A stretch of 64,000 bases of DNA from contig CM065299.1 of assembly GCA_032871835.1 (NCBI GenBank), forward strand, positions 81,845,652 through 81,909,651, in the 5' to 3' direction. Shown here piece after piece: positions 1 to 11,681 of this stretch. A model generated the notes under the pieces. It saw nothing but the letters and a program-made list of their open reading frames with translations, did not search any database and was not told the origin of the DNA. The position numbers and the translations under genes are program-made. Within the stretch, counting starts at the first letter, position 1; each line of letters begins with the position of its first letter. This DNA comes from Dipteronia dyeriana. Its lineage: Eukaryota; Streptophyta; Magnoliopsida; Sapindales; Sapindaceae.

Positions 1-162
1 AGGCAAAAACAGTTAAAAAGGCAGGTCCTATTTCTCCAAACAAGCCAAACAAGCTACACTAGCACTGTTAATACTCTGAAAATCATAGCTCTGTCTAGAA
101 GTCTAACAGATATAACAAAACCATTTAAAATAAAACTAAAAATAATAATAATAATAACCAAC

Positions 163-3100
163 CTCTAAAGCAACAGACTTTGCCAAATCTAGGCTTTCTG
201 AAGAAGCAGCAACCTCATCTAGGTAAGAGATGCTTTCTGCTTCACACAAGTTCAACAGCTAAAAAAAAATCACAAATGGATCAACAATTGATGTCATGTA
301 GATAAAATACAAAAAAAAAAAGCATTAAAATTCAGCGTACATACCAATAATTTCCTTACATATAAAACACAATTTACACCTTAAATCACCTATTAATAAT
401 TTCCATACAGAACTTACAATAGATAGGACTTTAGCTTTCAGCCTGGAAACAGCAGCCAAGGCTGTGGAAGACTCTGAAAAAGGTGGCTTGATGTTTAACC
501 TCAGGATGGATTGAGAAAGAAAAAGAACACCCCCCTTTGCACATAATTCCTGAAAAAGTACCAGAATCAAATAACTGTCCCCTGTCATATAGAGGGATAT
601 CTAAACCAAGATAAATGAAGAAAGAGATCTCCCCACGTGTATCAACAAATTATGATGATCTTACACGTCATCCCATAATTGATACAATTGTAACCAGGAT
701 CCTGCTGACTAATCAGAATATTAGCCTATTAGGTACTTCGTTTCTTTGTTTTTGTTTCTTTCTATAGGAGCAAAAATTTTATTACAAAAAGAGAGAATAC
801 AAAGATGTACAAAAGCTGTCCAAAGAACCAAAAAACAAAAAAAGGAATCCCACAAAGCTTAAACTATCTCCAAACCCAAGTGTGAAGAAAATTGACATAT
901 CACTAAATTCCTTGGTGATGGGAGCCTGCCAAATAACCCACAGAAAAGAATGAACAGCACAATTCCACAAAATTCTCTCTTTCTGCTTTGGCAAAAGCAC
1001 AAATTTCCACAAAATGTTAGCATACTAAATCACCACATTTCTCCTTTGGATAAAATACTTTGCTTCTGCACCAAAATTAGATATTTTTTTCTCCTAATAA
1101 TTCTTTTTAATAGGAAAAAAAGAAGTTTAATTGACACATGAAAGAATAATTTTTTTTTTATAAGAGTACATACGGTCATATGGATTCAAACTTATAAAAA
1201 ATTAAAGTGACACATTTTGACATGTCACTTTGATTCAACATATGTGATACGTATAAAGAGAATTCAAATTAATTTACCTTATTCCTAAGTAGGCGCTCTC
1301 GAAAAACTTTCTGTTGGCATAACGACTGAAGAAACTGTAAAGAAGCCTCGCATTGCTGGCAGATATAGTTAATAACTTGTTCCTCAGCCGTGCAAAGACT
1401 TGTGCTTAAATCAGCCTGCTGAGCAGACAGTTTGATATGAAGAAACTTGGTGATCACATGAACAGCTCCAAAAGCTGCTTCGATAAATATGTCAACCTGT
1501 AACAGAAATTTCATCATCATTGTAAGTACATATGCATTGGCCTATGGAACTCAAGGACTCAAAATTACTGTAGAGTTGTAAATTAAAAAAAAAAAAAAAA
1601 AGTTTAACTAATAGATCTAAAAACTAACCATTCAATAACCATGCAATTTTACCTGACCCTGATTTTCCCTATATATCAACCTCAAAAAATCATGAGGGCA
1701 AAACTGTACCTTAGGGTGTGCAAGTAATACTTGAGCGAGATCTTGCCATTGTGAGGATATACATCCAGTCAATAAATATAGACTGCATGCCACTAGTGCT
1801 GAATGTACCAGGGCCATGGGGATTGAACTATTGTAGTCCTACATAATTTTTTTTTAATAATAATAATAAATAAAAACAAGTCTCAGTCAAGATAAATAGC
1901 ATGGAAGACAAAACTTAAGAGTGGATTGAAAAGAACCTGTCTAGAACGACCAAGAACAATTAGCAAGTAAAACACCAAATCAAGCAGCTGCTCAGAAACT
2001 TTTACATCATCAAGCAAAATCTGTAACCATTATCAGACAATGAAATATTAGGGGAAACTATGTTCTATGCACTTTGATCGAATCTTTCAAAAATCCTAAA
2101 TAATTATTCAATTTGATGGAAATAGAGAAAAAATAAATCAAAGTTCACGAAGTTGCTTATTGCCAAGTTAATGACAGAATAAAGTACTAATATGAGCAAG
2201 TGATCAAAAAAATGTACAGCATCCAGATCAAATTCACCTGATCACAAACATACCTACATGTATACAGGTATCTGCACTGATTAAGGACTTCAGGTTTAGA
2301 TCAAGTGATTAACCATTATAAATTCGTGAGGAAATGATAATCAAGTACAGAAACCAAAATATGAAATAAGAAAAAATCAAAAGTTTATTTTTTTCAGTCA
2401 AAGTTAAAATAGAGATGGTTCCTCCTCCACACGAGCAACGATGACCATTACAGTTCCCCATGGCTGAAGTGCAGGGTTTCTAGTTAGAAACAGCTCTCTA
2501 AAAATTCTGAATGATTTTGTGTTAGGTTGTGCCTTTAAATGCTAACATTATGAAACAGAAATGCTGACTTTCCCCAGCCTCCATCTTATGACCTTTTTGA
2601 TGTTTTGATATGCATTTCCAATTTTAATTAAAATTCAAGTTGTTTGAGTATAATATTGTTTCAGTCTTTACCTACTAATTTAAGCTTTTGGGTCAGTTTT
2701 ACCAAGAGTGCCTTAATCCCCCAAGTGATTATATTTGTATTCATTATCTATTGTTAGAATTTGTTTCATGTTCGTGTTTCTGTTCAGGCTAGGTCGGAGT
2801 GACAAGCCAATTGAACTTACACATGAGTGGGTTTGTTAGAGTGCTAAGTATTATATTTTGGGCTTTTACCTACTAGCTTGTGCTTTAAGGTCTACTGGTT
2901 ACCTAACACAAATAAAGAAAGAACATAATCATCGACAGATGTCAACTAGTCATCTTTTCTTTTCACACTCCATTCATTATACCTTGAAAAGGAGATTAAA
3001 TAATTTGATCTAGTATGTTTAAGTTCATTTTGTAGGTAATGTAAAACTTTCTACTGGCTTGACAAACCCAAACTATTGCCTGTCTTAAGTTAAGCCTACT

Positions 3101-4070
3101 GGCAAATAGGAATAAAAAAACCATTGGGGAGAACCCATTCTTTTTTTCAGCTACATGGATATATTTACATAAATAACGTTTTTATTCAAAGTTGTGAGTC
3201 AGGTGTGGATTATTTCATCCTACAAGACCGAATAGGAATAATTTATTGGACATTGTTTAATAAATGTCGGTTTTATCCTAAACCATTAATTCCCCAACAT
3301 TTTCTTGGATTGACCTCAAATTTCTTAGCATGCTTCAAAACAGTAAATGCAAATAATGATCTAAACAATACTTTAGTACGAGTTACTGAAATTAACCTGC
3401 TCAAGTTTAATCTGTCGAGGTGCCAGATCACATAACGAGTGCAAAAGTCGAATACCGCGTAATAAATGTCTGAATAGTTCTTCGTCCTTAGAAGATATAA
3501 GCACAGCAATAAGGTGCAGAGGAAGAATGCTTGCAAGTTTTTCCACATCAATCTGGAAGACAATTGCATGTAATGACAAGAAAATTAAGAAATTACAAAA
3601 AAATAGGATTGCATGACAATGATGATAAGTTGATGTGATTGTTGTACCTTTACTGGTGATCCTTTTTCATCAATACAGTGAACTGTAAAATCGTCTGAGT
3701 CCTTTAGTAATTTATTAAGCTCCTGAGAGTTAAACCCATGTAACTCCTTCACTCCTGAAATCAAGTCAATTGCCTGTTCATATAAAACTTTAGTTAATTA
3801 CCAGTTCATATAAGTACACACAATATGTAATCAAGTAACATGCACACAGACACACAGACACAGAATTGGGAGGGACTAGGGAGGAGGGCAAAATTAATTC
3901 CTGGTGTAAGAGTTATATTTGAAGAGGAAAAGCAAACGAAGCAGAAATAATTGAATTCAAACAAACAACCAAAAGTTATAAGTAAATGATTTCTGCAGCC
4001 AACTTTTAGGTAAGTTAGAAGTGCTTACCCGCTCAGCATTACATGTTGAATCTTCCTTAGCTTGTCTCAT
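163..4070 (-). CDS. NDX: NODULIN HOMEOBOX (NDX), N-terminal part, 8 coding exons; gene continues beyond the left edge
   Basis: Eight exons join in phase 0 with GT..AG borders: 4029-4070, 3648-3773, 3397-3552, 1937-2020, 1710-1838, 1278-1496, 418-549 and 163-258. They give 328 residues starting MRQAKEDSTCNAER. Blocks typical of the plant NDX family follow: KELHGFNSQELNKLLKDS, IDVEKLASILPLHLIAVL, LLHSLCDLAPRQ, LLTGCISSQWQDL, EEQVINYICQQCEASLQF and SRLKAKVLSI. NDX is a nuclear protein; in Arabidopsis it is an atypical homeodomain protein that represses the antisense FLC transcript by binding single-stranded DNA at an R-loop. The homeodomain lies in the C-terminal half and is outside this window. 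The chosen ATG is the first in the frame and follows 10 bp of leader in the same exon. No stop or frameshift interrupts the exons, so the gene looks functional. The 1376 bp intron 2021-3396 and the 1029 bp intron 4081-5110 hold no recognisable gene. Confidence 0.9.
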
Positions 4071-4933
4071 TTGTGAGAATCTAAAACCAAGAGCAAAATG
4101 TTTACACTATGAATATATGGTAACAACAAATTACAACTGCCTTCATGAGCATAGATAACTACTAATGAACACTTAAAAGGAAAAAAGTTAAGACATTGAG
4201 TGTCGACAATGAATCAGTGTTAAATCCCCTTAGAGGCAAGCAGGTGAGGGCAGACAACCAGAACAAGTAAAAACCACAATTAAGAGTAAATTATATATAT
4301 ATATATATATAATGTACTAGAGGCACTACCCACTCCTAAACTTCTTGAATTATTTGCAAAAACAGTTGCAGAAAAACTGTCAACTTCTCTTCATATTCCA
4401 AATTCAATCATTCTCCTGTAACTCCTTTTTTGCCCAATAACCTTAAGTCGTAGCCAGAAAACCGAGTCTCTAATACCGATTCAATGGGATTTACCACCTG
4501 GATATATTGAACCTCCAAATTTATTTCTCCTTTTATTCTCAATTAACCCCTTCGCATGAACATTTTAACAATCACATGGAAAATCAAACACAACAACCTC
4601 CTCCAACTGCATGCTGCTCAAACAATGCAACTGCAATTGCAAATGCACAGGCACGGACACACACATATGCAACTCAAAAGTTTAAGACTCTCCTAAGGAA
4701 TACAATGAAGCCATACAAGTTTGAAGGTTTCGAATTATTGAAATATGAACATGTTTGTATTTCATATATTGACATAAAGGTCGACCAAGGGTAATTTCTA
4801 TTGTGTGACTACAACATGGAATTTGTAACTATATATATAATAACATGTAGAGTGACACTGTATATTCAAACACAGAAAATGAACAAATCAATTCAACCAA
4901 AAAAAAAAAAAAACCTTCAAAATCCACATCATA

Positions 4934-4982
4934 AAACCCTAAAATCCCATCAAACAGGGCGAATTGAACGTTGAAACCCTAA
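4934..4982 (+). promoter_or_regulatory. Two telo-box motifs in NDX intron 1
   Basis: AAACCCTAA occurs at 4934-4942 and 4974-4982, 40 bp apart, inside the first NDX intron close to the leader exon. Telo-boxes in first introns or leaders of plant genes can act as regulatory sites. Both are also present in the duplicated copy near 30195-30242. Function here is inference from motif and position. Confidence 0.35.
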
Positions 4983-5110
4983 AAATAAATAAAGTTCAAG
5001 ATAACTACTACATAACCCTTGCACTGAAAACATTAAGAACTATAATAACAGACAAAACATAATAACAACAAAAATCCGTGAAATTTTAAAGTTAAAATGT
5101 ATGAACTGAC

Positions 5111-5190
5111 CTGGGAACTGTATCGAAAAGCTGCCTACAAGAAAAAGTGAGCGGCAAACAGAAACCGGAGAAAAATAAAATAAGGGAAAA
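5111..5190 (-). other. NDX non-coding leader exon
   Basis: On the minus strand a consensus donor (CCCAG|GTCAG) ends this exon at 5111, and the next acceptor (TTTTAG) is at 4081-4082, ten bases before the NDX ATG. The upstream limit, about 5190, is estimated as roughly 30 bp downstream of the TATA box at 5218-5224. The same exon and donor recur in the duplicated segment at 30372 and beyond. Confidence 0.65.
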
Positions 5191-5300
5191 TTTCGCGGGT
5201 TACACGTCTGAGGTGGGATTTATAGAGATGTGGATGTTTGATGGACGACTACGTTCATAATGGAAGCGTCTCTCTCTCTCTCTCTCTCTTATATATATAA
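5191..5300 (-). promoter_or_regulatory. NDX core promoter with TATA box and GA repeat
   Basis: Read on the minus strand, TATAAAT lies at 5218-5224 (plus strand ATTTATA). About 45 bp upstream is a pure (GA) run at 5269-5289 (plus strand TC repeat). GA repeats are binding sites for BASIC PENTACYSTEINE proteins in plants. In the duplicate promoter near 30530 this run is reduced to about 8 bases while the TATA box is kept. Confidence 0.55.
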
Positions 5301-5878
5301 TCATGAGATTTCATAGACTTCAAATTTAGATTTTTAAAAATTTTAAATTTTTATTTTTAAGATACTTGAGAGACCGGTTTGGTTTGGTTTACATTGAATG
5401 AACGGGTTCGGGTCTGTTAGAATATGCCACATCTCACACCTATTTGCAGAGAGTCTACTTCTCGCACTAAATTTTAAATGTGCATGGTTAAAATACGAGT
5501 GTATTTTTATCAACGAGAGTATAAAACTTCTTTTATATATAGCACCACAAGATTAAATTCGAGTCTTTACCTTTTAAAAAAAATCTTAAATGTATATAAT
5601 AGTAATACTACATTTTCTAATAATTTGTCTTAAAAAATATATATAATCTAATATGAAAGTTCAATAAAAGAGATAATGAGAGAAAAAATACGACAATTCA
5701 TTAAATGAGTTAGTGAATTGTACATATTTTTAGGAAGAGTGGATAATGGATTTCCTTTTATATAATAGTTTAATACTTCAAAAAATAAAAAGTGTATTTA
5801 TATTTTAATATTGTTTTTTTTTTCAAAATCTTGTAATTATTTTTATAAAATAATAACAATACAACCGTAAAAACTAAT
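5301..5878. other. NDX upstream region, AT-rich
   Basis: No coding capacity is seen. The stretch is AT-rich and ends at the Gypsy1 insertion point with the target sequence CTAAT (5874-5878). Its continuation is found at 26142 onward, and an uninterrupted copy of the whole region is at about 30520-31165. Confidence 0.6.
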
Positions 5879-7048
5879 TGTTAATAGTAAAATTTGGTCA
5901 GGGTCAAAGAGAAATTTTCAACTCTCCGAACCCAAGTTGAAGCCCAAAGTCGACATTCATGAAACCCCGGATGTACCATAAAAATACCCCGCAGAAGCAC
6001 GAAGGGTGTCAGGCTTCAAAACTATCGGGGAAAAAGCTAGGCACGACCAGGTCGAGCCCCCACGCGAGCATTGGAGTCCGGGCTTCCTGAGGTCACCTAC
6101 CTGGGAACCTCGGTTCCTAGGCTCGGGCTCCTCAACCACCCCGTGAAGGCCGGGGGGGTCGCCAAACTCAAGAAACATTCAAAAGAAACCCAACAAGCAA
6201 AGCAAGACCCCTCCGGGTTAAGGCTTTTAGAAGACAAACGTAATTCATGGCCTGAATGAGAAGCCCACCAACCTCTCCAGAAGCCCGCCGTTCCTGTTGG
6301 GCATGGAAGAAGAATCTCGCCTAGTATACACTACCTCTAGTAAGTGCCCATGAGTCTATCCCAAGCTTCTCTGAATAGAGCCAAAGCATGGATTTACCTC
6401 GCTCTATAAGACAACGACTAGTTAATTCGGCGACCTCCATGAAGAAAGTGTCATGAGTACACACAGGATCAAATCTACGTAACAAACAACATTAAATCCA
6501 CGTATGCATAAGTCAAGAGTTTGATTCCAAAAAGGAAACAAACTTATCACCTTCAACGATATCATCGAATTCAATAACAAGTCAAATTCAAATGATGAAT
6601 CCCGCCCGATAAGGAGGGAACGAATTCATGGGATCGTGGCAGGATATTTGTGAAATTAAAACCTACTTGGACAAAATATAAATAAGGCCAAGCATGGTAA
6701 GGAGAGAGAAATGAAAAAAAAAAAAGAAAAGAAAGAAGAGATCTAGACGATAAGAAAAAGAGGAAAAGAGAGCATAAATTCTGTAATCAGAACACGACCG
6801 TCGTTGTTTCCACTATTCGACAAGTACAAAGCGACCACCTTCCTACGTCCCAGATAATGTATGAGAGAGAATTTTGTATATCAAAGTGATCGATAATAAA
6901 AGCTCATGTTTTTCATTATTATACCAATCTTCATTCCCATCTAAGCAGGTTAGGTATCAAAGGTACCGTCCCCGGCCACCACCTCCGTGGTAGTGGTCTC
7001 GAGGGTGTTAGCAGGAATTTCTCATCCTAAGCAACTTTCCCGTTAACA
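5879..7048 (+). repeat. Gypsy1 5' LTR
   Basis: Starts TGTTAATAGTAAAATTTGG and ends CCCGTTAACA. It contains a TATAAATA at about 6678-6685 that could serve as promoter; the segment around it is missing from the 3' LTR. Confidence 0.9.
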
Positions 7049-7053
7049 CTTTA

Positions 7054-7072
7054 TGGCACCGTCTGTGGGGAA
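7054..7072 (+). other. Gypsy1 primer-binding site
   Basis: TGGCACCGTCTGTGGGGAA lies five bases after the 5' LTR. It resembles the TGGCGCC-type primer sites of Tat/Ogre elements, with one probable G-to-A change. The matching tRNA was not identified. Confidence 0.7.
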
Positions 7073-7309
7073 CTCTCACACCACCATCTTTACATTCACA
7101 AGTTTGTTATTTTACAGGAGTCATGAGGCTTCGCTCCTCCTAAGGACAGTCAGGCGCATTGGGACAACCTTCAGCTACATCGACACGAAAAGTCCCAAAG
7201 AAAGGGAGAAAATCCTGGCCTTCTTGGCCAGGACCCAGACCAGCCGGCCACTGTACGGCCTTTGGATCCTCTTATAGGAGGCCACTTCGAGCTTGACCAA
7301 TAAGCGGCG

Positions 7310-9127
7310 ACCTTCGTGGAAAACGTCCGCCTTCGGCTGCTGGCTGAGGGCATTACTATCCAGGAGGCAAACCTCTGCAGTCGAGGGGAACCAAGCAGGC
7401 CCGGAACTAGGAAACCCACTTTCGATCGCCTGAGACCTACCCCTCCGGAGCCAGCCCGTAATAAGACGGGACTCCAACCCTCGATCTGGGATAGGCTAAC
7501 GCCCATGCCCCCCGTTCCTGATGCGCTGCCACGCTACCAACCCAGACAAGTCAAGTCAAGTCCGCGGTAGACGTCCATCCCCGGGAGTGGGGGGAGTTTA
7601 TTCACCCAATGACTTGAAGAAGGGAAACCCTAGCTAGGGAGGAAGAAAGTCAGCATAGCCCCCAGATAGACCCATTCCGAAGAAGAAGTCTGGTAGAGGC
7701 CCCAGCTCGTCAGAAAGTTCTGACAATGAGGAGACCGATATCACCTCAAGGAAACCCGAGAGCAAGCGCCTGAAAGACCAGTTGGCTAAACTTCAGAAAA
7801 AGGTCCAACAGATAAAAAAAGGGAAGTACAAGAAGGACAAGAAAGACAAATGAACGCTCCCTTCACCAGAAGAATCCGAGAGGAGAAGCTCCCACCAAAA
7901 TTCAAAATACCGACTGACAGGTTCTCCAGGATTGAAGATCCATTAAGCCACTTGGAGAGCTTCGTTCAACAGATGGAGTTTCAGAACACGACCATGACCG
8001 CTATGTGTCAAATGTTTCAAACTACGCTTATGGATTACGCTAAGACCTGGTTTAGAAAGCTACATGTTGGCAGTGTGGATTCTTTCACGAAGTTGTCAAC
8101 CGATTTTTGCTCACAATTCCAAGGAGTTAAGCCCCGATTGAAAGACCCAATCCATCTACAGTACGTGATCCATGAGAGAGGGGAAACCCTCCGAGATTAT
8201 GTCGAGCATTTCCACAAGTAAATCATCCAGATGGGGGTTTTCACCGAGAAAGAAACCCTCACCAACTTCAAAAGGAACTTGTGGGCAGGCAAGCTTTTCC
8301 GGTCTTTTGCCAAGAGACCTTTAGAAACCTACCAAGAAGCCTATGATCGAGTTCTGGAGCAGATTGAGGTCGACCAACGACTCAAGGTCAAAATGGAACA
8401 CGATGACATGAGAGCCGTAAAGAGACAGAAGAAGGAAGCTTCCAAACTTAAGCAAGCTCAGAAAAGCCATAACAAACCTCCTAATAAATCGACGTTTCAC
8501 TTCCCCATTTCTCAACCCAGAACGGAAAGATATCCAGCAAAACGAACTCCTCATCGAGCTTCACCTCCTCCCAGGAAAGTGGCCCAAATAGCTCGAGTTG
8601 AGAGGGGATACGATTATTACACCCCCTTAAATGTATACCACGAAACAGTCTATCTCGCCATTCGGGACAAGGGGTTGCTACAGAAGCCCGCACCCATGAA
8701 AGCCCCTATCGATAAGAGAAATCATTATAAGTATTGTGACTTCCACGATGACGTGGGGCACAACACGTCAGAGTGCTACAACTTGCGAAATCAGATCGAG
8801 GCTTTGATAAGAGAAGGATGTCTGGTGGAGTTCTTACAGCAAGTCAAGGATAATATTCAAACTGGAAAAGAAGTGCAAGCCGAGATCCGCGAGCACACTG
8901 AGAAGAGAAAAGGGGAGCAGGCGGATCTGATGCAACAAACCCAGATAATACATACCATCAACGGGGGACCTATTCAGGCTAACACCTCCAATAATCGGAA
9001 GGAAGGTTCCTCGTATGGACGAAAGGCAGGGTATCCTCAAGGTCGACCAGAGCCCGATCAACCCCTCCCAGTTGTCACAGATCATTTTCACCGAGGTAGA
9101 TGTCTACAACACCGTACAACCTCATGA
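7310..9127 (+). pseudogene. Gypsy1 gag (broken)
   Basis: Gag forms the virus-like particle of the element. An N-terminal part (7316-7570) and a lysine-rich, coiled-coil-like segment (about 7760-7850) precede the gag core. The core begins at 7850 with FTRRIREEKLPPKFKIP and continues through PLSHLESFVQQMEFQ, a signature of Tat gag. A TAA at 8219-8221 interrupts the frame, which resumes at once and runs to 9127. A zinc knuckle of form C-x2-H-x4-H-x4-C, in YCDFHDDVGHNTSECYNLR, lies near 8730-8790. A shift of frame separates the lysine-rich part from the core at about 7848. It is decayed and not expected to give a full protein. Confidence 0.85.
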
Positions 9128-9164
9128 TGATCCGATGGTGATAACGGTATAGATTGCCAACTGC

Positions 9165-9851
9165 ATGGTACACCGAGTGCTCATCGACACAGGCAGTAGC
9201 GTCGTCGTCCTATTTAAAAACACCTTGGAAAAACTTAACTTGAAACAGTGGTGTTACAATAGTTGCACCACCCAGCTGTATAGGTTCACTGGGGACTCAA
9301 TCATACCCGTAGGGTCAAAAGTCCTACCAGTGATCATCGGCGCCACATCTCTCCAGTAAAATATCATGACAGATTTCGTGGTGGTAGATACCCCCACGGC
9401 CTACAATGCAATATTAGGAAAGCCATTTTTATCATCCTTGAAAGGGGTCTTATCCATCTACCACAACGTCCTGAAATTCCCAGTAGGAGACAATGTGAGG
9501 GAAGTTCGAGGCGACCAGCAGGAAGCTAGGAGATGCTATGCAGTGTTTGTCAACCCAACAGCTCTAGCAAAACAATTTGCCCAGGTGACAACGATCCATG
9601 ACAGGGAAGCACCAGTGTTGACTTTGAAAGATGTAGGACCCATAAATTACCCCGATGACGACCTTGCGGTGTCAGATGAGGAGGAGCAGAGAGATGAGTG
9701 GGCCAGCGGCCATCTAATGGATAAGCTGGAAGAGGTTCCCATCCAAATGGGCGACCCCTCAAAAGTCATCAAAGTTGGAGCCACCCTTGAGTTGGGGATG
9801 AAGAAGGGCCTGATCAGGCTCTTTAAGGAGTTCAATGACATCTTCGCCTAG
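9165..9851 (+). pseudogene. Gypsy1 protease and start of pol (broken)
   Basis: The aspartic protease active site LIDTGSSVVVLF is at about 9180-9215. The conserved C-terminal protease block, with AYNAILGKPFLSSLKGVLS, is at 9402-9458. A TAA at 9357-9359 cuts the domain in two, and a TAG at 9849-9851 ends the block just before the RT region. The protease would mature the Gag-Pol polyprotein; here it is inactive. Confidence 0.82.
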
Positions 9852-9863
9852 AGTCATGATGAA

Positions 9864-10667
9864 ATGCCTAGGACCCCGATGACTTTGGCCGCTTACCGAT
9901 TGGCAGTGGATCCGACCTTCAAACCCATCAAACAGAAAAGGCGTCACTTTAACGCCGAAAGAGATGTTGTCGTTCAAGAGGAAGTAGATAAATTGACCCA
10001 AGCGGGCTTCATCAGAGAAGCACGCTACCCCGAATGGATCGCCAACTTTGTTATGGTCACAAAGGCCAATAGAAAGTGGCGCATGTGTGTCGATTATACC
10101 GACCTCAATCGGGCATGCCAGAAAGACAGTTTTCCTCTACCAAAAATTGATTAGCTAGTCGACTCCACCTCTGGGAACAAGCTCTTAAGCTTAATTGACG
10201 CATTTTCAAGGTACAATAAAATTATGATGCACCCCGTTGACCAGGAAAAGACCAGTTTCATTACCGGATGGGGTCTATATTGCTACAAGGTAATGTCTTT
10301 CGGGCTTAAAAATACAGGAGCTACGTATCAACGGTTAGTCAACCGGCTGTTCAAACCTGAAATTGGAAGGTCAATGGAAGCGTATATTGACGACATGATC
10401 ACCAAGTCATCAACCTCAGAAGGCTATCTAGGCGACCTTCGCAGAATCTTCATGATCTTAAGGGAGAACCAGATGAGATTGAACCCTTCCAAGTGCGCCT
10501 TTTGGGTGACCACAGGAAAGTTTATGGGCTTCATGGTCCACGAGAGAGGCATAGAGGCTAACTCGGAAAAGATTAAGGCAATCCTGGATCTAGAGTCCCC
10601 CACGTCGCTAAAACAGGTTCAAATCTTGATCGGACAGGTAGCAGCGCTCAACAGGTTCATTTCTTGA
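9864..10667 (+). pseudogene. Gypsy1 reverse transcriptase (broken)
   Basis: RT motifs run in order: EVDKLTQAGFIREARYPEW, then KWRMCVDYTDLNRAC (near 10080-10115), SLIDAFSRYNKI (10190) and the catalytic AYIDDMITKS (about 10380-10405). The DYTDLN wording is typical of Tat/Athila RTs. A TAG at 10152-10154 separates the fingers from the palm, and another stop follows NRFIS at 10665. Each Asp of the YIDD box is intact, but the stops make it non-functional. Confidence 0.85.
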
Positions 10668-11661
10668 TCTACCGATAAGTGTCTCCCGTTCTTCAAAGCC
10701 ATTAAGCATGGAAGAAACATGAAATGGGACCAGGAGAGTGAACAAGCTTTTCAAGCCTTGAAAAAATACCTATTAAGCCCTCCACTACTGGTTAAGCCAA
10801 GCCTTGGAGAAGACCTTCAAATCTACTTGGTTGTTTCAGAAACCGCCGTAAGTGGGACTTGGTCAATGAATGCGGGGATAGGATCCAGCGGTCTGTCTAC
10901 TACGTAAGTCATGCTCTAAACAAGACCGAGAAGAACTATACCCTTTTGGAAAATCTCGCTTATGCCTTGGTGACCTCGGCAAGGAAGCTCCGTCCCTATT
11001 TTCAGGCTCACTTACTGGCGATAGTGACAGACCAACCTCTCCGCTAGTTTTTACAGAGGCCAGACGTATATGGAAGATTGGTCTTGTGGGCCTTGGAACT
11101 CACCCAGTTTGATTAAAGGTATAAGCCTAGGACCGCAATTAAAGCCAAGGCTTGACGGACTTTATAGCAGAGCTCTCAATGCCTCCGGGCCAAGCGACCT
11201 TCGCAGCGATGAGCACAGCCCATGAGAAGACTCTAGAATCTGGCAGCTAGTAGGAAGGCTGCAAATCATGGATCCTTTACATAGATGGAGCCTCCGGGCA
11301 AGCTGGAGAAGGAGCAAGCATAGTTTTAATCGACCCAGAAGGGGCCGAGTGCTGCCACTGTTTCAGATTTGAATTCAAAGCCATTGACAATGAGGTAAAG
11401 TATGAAGCCCTCTTAGCCGGGATAAGGGTGACCGCAGAACTCGGGGTCGATTACTTACAGGTCAGGAGTGACTTATCGCTCTTAGTCAACCAAGTTTCTG
11501 GGGATTATAAGGCAAAATGGGATAACATGATTGCCTACCTGAAGCTAGTCCAACAGCTTAAGAGTAAGTTTAAAGGATTTAAGATCGAGCAGGTACCTCG
11601 ACAACAAAATCGGCGGGCTGACGTCCTAGCCAAGATAGCTGTAAATGGTGGCCAGACCTGA
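10668..11661 (+). pseudogene. Gypsy1 tandem RNase H domains (classical then archaeal-type)
   Basis: The first RNase H spans about 10719-11120 (KWDQESEQAFQALKKYL, then after a frameshift VYYVSHALNKTEKNY and LRPYFQAHLLAIVTDQPLR) and carries several stops. A second, archaeal-type RNase H starts near 11275 with LYIDGASGQAGEGASIVL and ends with RADVLAKIA at about 11640. It keeps the Asp of YIDG, an acidic NEVKYEALLAGI block and VRSDLSLLV. The doubled RNase H is a hallmark of the Tat clade. Both are interrupted. Confidence 0.82.
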
Positions 11662-11681
11662 CCCAAGGGGTCCTTCTTCAA

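Noticed and set aside
3124..3435. 103-codon plus-strand open frame
   Set aside because: It overlaps the NDX exon at 3397-3552 on the other strand and otherwise lies in an intron; a shadow frame.
4507..4794. 95-codon open frame on the plus strand
   Set aside because: It lies inside NDX intron 1, antisense to the gene, has low-complexity composition and no recognisable family.
7171..7506. Minus-strand frame of 111 codons
   Set aside because: Antisense to Gypsy1 gag leader; composition mirrors the sense frame and no family is recognised.
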